A stretch of 64,000 nucleotides of DNA, from assembly GCF_916619195.1 (NCBI RefSeq), contig NZ_CAKAKL010000006.1, positions 310,001 to 374,000 on the forward strand, read 5' to 3'. The translations under genes were made by a program, and so were the position numbers. The notes beneath the pieces were generated by a model that saw only the letters and a list, made by a program, of their open reading frames with translations, was not told where the DNA came from and searched no databases. The stretch comes from Inquilinus sp. Marseille-Q2685 (GTDB lineage Bacteria; Pseudomonadota; Alphaproteobacteria; DSM-16000; Inquilinaceae). This document shows, piece by piece, positions 63,101 to 64,000 of this stretch (within the stretch, counting starts at the first letter, position 1; each line of letters starts with the position of its first letter).

Positions 63101-64000
63101 TCCGTCCTGTTCGAGAGCGGCATGGCGATGCCGCTGAACCCGGGCATGTACAACCGCACGGCGACGACGATGCTGCCCTTCGTCGCCGACCTGGCGCGGC
63201 GCGACCCGGATCTGGGCTGGGCTTTCATCCGCGGCAACTACGAGGCGCTGATCGACGCCGGGCGGACCAGCATCGATCGATGGACCTGGTCCAACCTGAC
63301 CTACGCCGAAGCCAGGCCGGCGCGGGAGCTGGTGCAGGATCTGCAACGTCACCAGGCTGCGGCGAGCGCTGCCGCACGCACCGCCTACGACGCCTGGGCG
63401 GCCGGCCTGCCGCCCGCGCCGCCGGCATCCCGCACTGCCACCACCGCCGTGCCGCGTCCCGACCCGCCCAAGCCGACCGACCTGACTGCCGAGGACAAGC
63501 ACCGGGTCGGCACCGGCACCGGCTGGGGATCGCACACCCGCAGGGACGTCGCCGCGGTCGCCGTCCGCGTGGTGGCGACGCTGGGCGTCGCGGCCGGGAC
63601 TGCGGTGACCGTGGCGACGCTGGTGCCGTCGCGGATCCTGGCCGTGGCCAGCGGCATGGCGACGGCGATGCGCGCGCTGGTCGGCCAGCGCCGCACCCTG
63701 ACGCAGCAGTTCAACCGCCTGTCCTGGTGGCGGATGACGGTGGACGGGCAGGTCGGCGAGAAGAACTTCGCCATCAATGTGGACCGCATGGTCAGGGTGG
63801 CGCGGGATGCGGGGGTCGACCCGGCCGACATCAGGCAGGTGCTGTGGGAAGCCGGCCAGGCACGCGCCGACATCGCCCATCTGCAGCACAGCAGCCGCCT
63901 GACCGACGCGCAGAAGACCGATGCGATCAAGGCACGGATGCGGCAGTTCGAGCACGCGGTCACCCGCGCGCTCGGCATCGGCTCCTTCAGTCTGGACCCG
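54179..64000 (+). CDS. Giant multidomain protein (3' end beyond window): zincin-like motifs and three XRE helix-turn-helix domains
   Basis: The frame opens at ATG 54179 (AGGA 7 nt upstream) and is uninterrupted to the window end, 3274 codons without a stop. Visible order: soluble helical N-terminus without signal peptide (1-240); Gly/Ala hydrophobic zipper-like segment (246-297); Ala/Asp/Thr low-complexity (about 471-585); Pro-rich linker (655-764); alpha/beta modules (766-1075); HELAH at 1287-1291; further modules (1795-2080); three XRE-type HTHs (2107-2166, 2178-2238, 2248-2308); HELRH at 2429-2433; Pro-rich linker (about 2590-2640); unassigned C-terminal region (2642-3058); membrane-like segment (3121-3165). 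Architecture suggests a secreted effector or polymorphic toxin; that is inference. Antisense open frames over it are artefacts of codon bias. Confidence 0.85.
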   Translation, partial: MPPRIDRYGGVFSPEIGIATRPRQTDFASAVQRVRATLPGLPLRDATVSLIGTAARYDLVQEPDKEMSRYNWDEVRRALADELRETVKGKTDDSGKLNLKPEDQAKLQLVNAWAAGTDRLAQASREALTDVDTEMRHEQLGRTIDQIEDTLAKVRSTVSDHSLLHKGWDFVTGGGAGDDFEGFLQGRLDALNELRRKDEASPMSQQAYAAEMKAAMGDFESEFQRHADDFQDSEETWNTIDEVSRVVVATTVGIAATAISMNPALGFAAGASIGFAVGTSVGATMGAVIGTGATFLTYEAIDGASDLGATLDGKDMYADSHSSLLGLGIDAFGGGGDGMGVSGDHIKATLKDTSIDAISSISTGGATATGTKISEALAGRFTQKAVTGEVIRQPTLWQRGLSTSAGGMGGQVINGSGQIASDATRLAFDNKLFTAEGGDLLLKSLAREGINLGTAAISGFGAGMIPIHKAVPAVAAADDAVPAATTRTAAGTADDLVDDAADDLAGLADDATTAGTGTATMVDDVVTASANATSDAAATSTTAATGTGSSATTSAAGTADDAAAGSTEATAGTSRGGSSGTGAPAPSVQRLSVPGLVAQLGNDLTTNLGGAELTARITEHRSMNTGEMVAAALGAVPGTAMNLAVRPKMPEAPSVRQGTMPASALATDPRSSLTLRDPLADPGATAAPRPGTTGEAEAPGSPAATARTATGADPDAPPVAPAQPRPGAGRAPEPSGRTAPLGAEDGPVPASREVPPAAARPSAGTPVEIRVTRLLDDGRAVTATGRTVSAHDLVIQHDRAVQSWQDAHIVLDVEEAGPHAAAFARKLADAAGVDVLHAPAGRTGPDQPLQRVAPAAATTSARTVQVSDGRAFLLEGDGNPTEIDIAQHLGRRVDAGPGLTAFALYDKVVAFPRDAGDGPDVLPGTARAADGAAAPARPADAAAAAAARSAGLPVLAAGQRAAVFERPAVIFDSDAVALRDLVTPAGGRQVMLNDAGLNATSLASIRQIREVLAGRPIDPATGRPIPVERFSLVVMRDGRIALVDTADPRVSGRSNTSRFGVEMLDDLERGIRAKLAREAETGGRSLDAIDPVSRDDGRRGRDPRRDQPEEEQADDGVVTPVDFRRAAARTAAPAELDMALAAPPPIRGDGDPVPAGHGADEPAGAAARLSPAEIERNRQDAAAIFERIAPQSLRMPEMTIADLADQCARSPELMRLIRFADRHQVRLINAAHPDLAVLGHDQKFTIASYTRRLELIALDPSVLRDLLKDFPGGEALFIPEMTRNFAHELAHAEYERRPPSPRDFESLEAFTEPYVRAQLTDEGHSRLTEYIVSDELDRNGGLLPPKVERHSADRAVFARYKAGELTREEAAHEMGELFRNQPRDVSGKTYGETFAEHAATVWNQADRGDPSPMAEPQAAREDGGASAPAPQRYRLVMQGDSQAEDRIPIGRGDVALHGEADARALMAALKDGRLAADGDLYIYKFHNRWQEPDTTAPATLSTAQLRDWAHVPRGTGDALVSGRIRAGERWFLGDPEARPRPVLVVSRDSPAQVEAAGGFRGVDWAPRADTPASRPAPLPEPELRFGRGAPPTREQEAAAAALMPAIQAQLAERAARPKPRDLSAAGRDPDAPVPPGDDPAARIPPALRGRQSEPPPAEPVDPLAPALAAIARARTLMDESGASSADRSIVDAYAQYLEARGAADPYGVEQIRLDMNRLVEGWEGYRQAAAEQQARGGTGGDATAREALLQGPASRAQRASLIAEYPDLMAGPEPAPHAAPTLAAAEPGVPRRQAFLIDRDPQRGPQGAVDVPPGLQPHDVLPVALGGQRIFAQDIDGGLIPEAALAQEIAAAPFHRPDGARLTLGELADDPAAPLPRILLVMDEAEAPATGGLTPYAQSLADALATRLNRDDIRVAVRSDGPDGLVEYAPRPAEQRVPSIEVRRADIAWNGQQLHGVPRGAFAVEAQVVDGMIIGDLYQQGGRDIRYTPEEFAAHLQARGDYRRGQPVALLAGDGHAVAEPLAAALGAPVISTKGRLPGGPGLANERTWSRGDDRKAAAWTITDPGLAAPGQPAAPRPTGPEPRNEARAREPDLEAASPRVTFHPDFGDKLLALRLRRGLTQEQLAERTGLSSSAIGKYERGEAKPRADAVHALLKTLQVAPEELGITLPHATAHAAFGPKLAALRTGRGWSQTRLAEEAGVSKATIVHYENGGEPSRAQARKLADALGVELQDLGLHVPDWHAQAALGSRIKALREEHGLSQAELADRAGVSRSAVRDVETEARSGDETLAKIAEALGVTAAELRGDAAHRPRPAETAPESPLRPFDQADAIGTASRILDAVAAERRQAGPDAQPVLPPELERFLRMPGILNMIGRDPTLLNDLIGATRRGYRIEIGGIGARTNRAARTITIGEDLLGGVDTLRYLAHELRHANDDGGPRPPTPGEVLRTMSDSPEPVRAAFAAALGVDPSDLMALARAYFVRKAVDHHMSGEGEAVLAEFDFAQGVRRSFAAEGIPVDPVPRMGGAYAEIHARQADDPLDRQAARDQIGLHYREEEGSSGRGTYQDRLTAWANDQWDRFVEASDRDVPGSGGGRAADEPELEAASPPPGGTPPTPPAGGSSPPPLRLTDLKTKKGPPTGGDARSLERLEAGIIEEFARTGPLEDQLAAEGVDGAYHPSAHWREVAELSPDLLGVMADAGAAARDTGRRDNATLTVQTTKMAAGNRGLFGNDIDHSGATGYTGMNVPKSRRAWPGRVPRQMADEFRALYAADPEKAARVDPQIRFDPTDPRGARRLKDLTLENPGVFAAVGAELMRGPLTTLLGRKGFRFRNAAQREALMASIRQAQEIGYPVFLRSNAGEVKLGHDGRPQETTAAYDRQFDGLKALLREVAAGGKRVVVNDLCLDVYVRPDLTPEPLPGGGITVPRHVARMEELLQLVPDLKLTIGEHSAHAIARSPELRAALVDFVERHPGSVLFESGMAMPLNPGMYNRTATTMLPFVADLARRDPDLGWAFIRGNYEALIDAGRTSIDRWTWSNLTYAEARPARELVQDLQRHQAAASAAARTAYDAWAAGLPPAPPASRTATTAVPRPDPPKPTDLTAEDKHRVGTGTGWGSHTRRDVAAVAVRVVATLGVAAGTAVTVATLVPSRILAVASGMATAMRALVGQRRTLTQQFNRLSWWRMTVDGQVGEKNFAINVDRMVRVARDAGVDPADIRQVLWEAGQARADIAHLQHSSRLTDAQKTDAIKARMRQFEHAVTRALGIGSFSLDP

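Noticed and set aside
61577-63955. Minus-strand open frame of about 792 codons
   Set aside because: Same antisense effect over the 3' part of the giant gene; no recognisable motif in the product.

Overview
The window is a contiguous, GC-rich, gene-dense chromosomal segment of an alphaproteobacterium. Coding strands show strong G/C preference at third codon positions, so long antisense open frames are common and misleading. An Irr-type Fur protein, glcDEF glycolate oxidase, a phasin with a TGC-rich operator pair, a 41-residue L36 and the argD-argF-hslO order point to Alphaproteobacteria. The overall gene mix is most like Rhodospirillales of the Azospirillum/Inquilinus type; that placement is inference. 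No tRNA, rRNA, insertion sequence, CRISPR array or prophage was seen.

Positions 1-17000 are housekeeping. clpS-clpA and a phasin with its promoter come first, then a D,D-carboxypeptidase, the rpmI-rplT-pheS-pheT translation cluster, argD-argF-hslO, a lipoprotein, and a nucleotide-sugar set (galU, ugd, phosphomannomutase/phosphoglucomutase). Positions 17200-24000 hold a leftward sugar-acid catabolic cluster: SDR, FCD-type GntR regulator, TctC-type binding protein, aldo-keto reductase, KDG kinase, KDPG aldolase and an acetyltransferase. A divergent 2-keto-4-pentenoate-hydratase-like gene faces it. An AceE-like thiamine-diphosphate enzyme, a DUF1800-DUF1501 pair, leuA with a leader-like upstream region, an esterase lipoprotein, moaB and a uracil-DNA glycosylase follow.

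Positions 34000-52400 carry ETF-ubiquinone oxidoreductase, irr, a VOC protein, a PAP2 phosphatase, a PBP1-type peptidoglycan synthase, the split glcDE/glcF genes, rpmJ, cytochrome c', a beta-lactamase-fold hydrolase, a di-heme cytochrome, a solitary phnM, a YcaQ-type glycosylase, an acetyltransferase and aqpZ. An 88-bp palindromic repeat occurs twice (4919 and 43651).

From about 52370 to the right edge the character changes. A more AT-rich stretch holds a doubtful ORF. A 396-residue Lys/Asp-rich protein of unknown function follows. Then a giant plus-strand ORF begins at 54179 and is still open at position 64000 (3274 codons or more). It combines a glycine-zipper-like hydrophobic segment, low-complexity linkers, two separate HExxH (zincin-like) regions, three XRE-type helix-turn-helix domains at a 70-71-residue period, a large unassigned C-terminal region and a late membrane-like segment. 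It looks like a secreted effector or polymorphic-toxin-type protein and is the most interesting object here.
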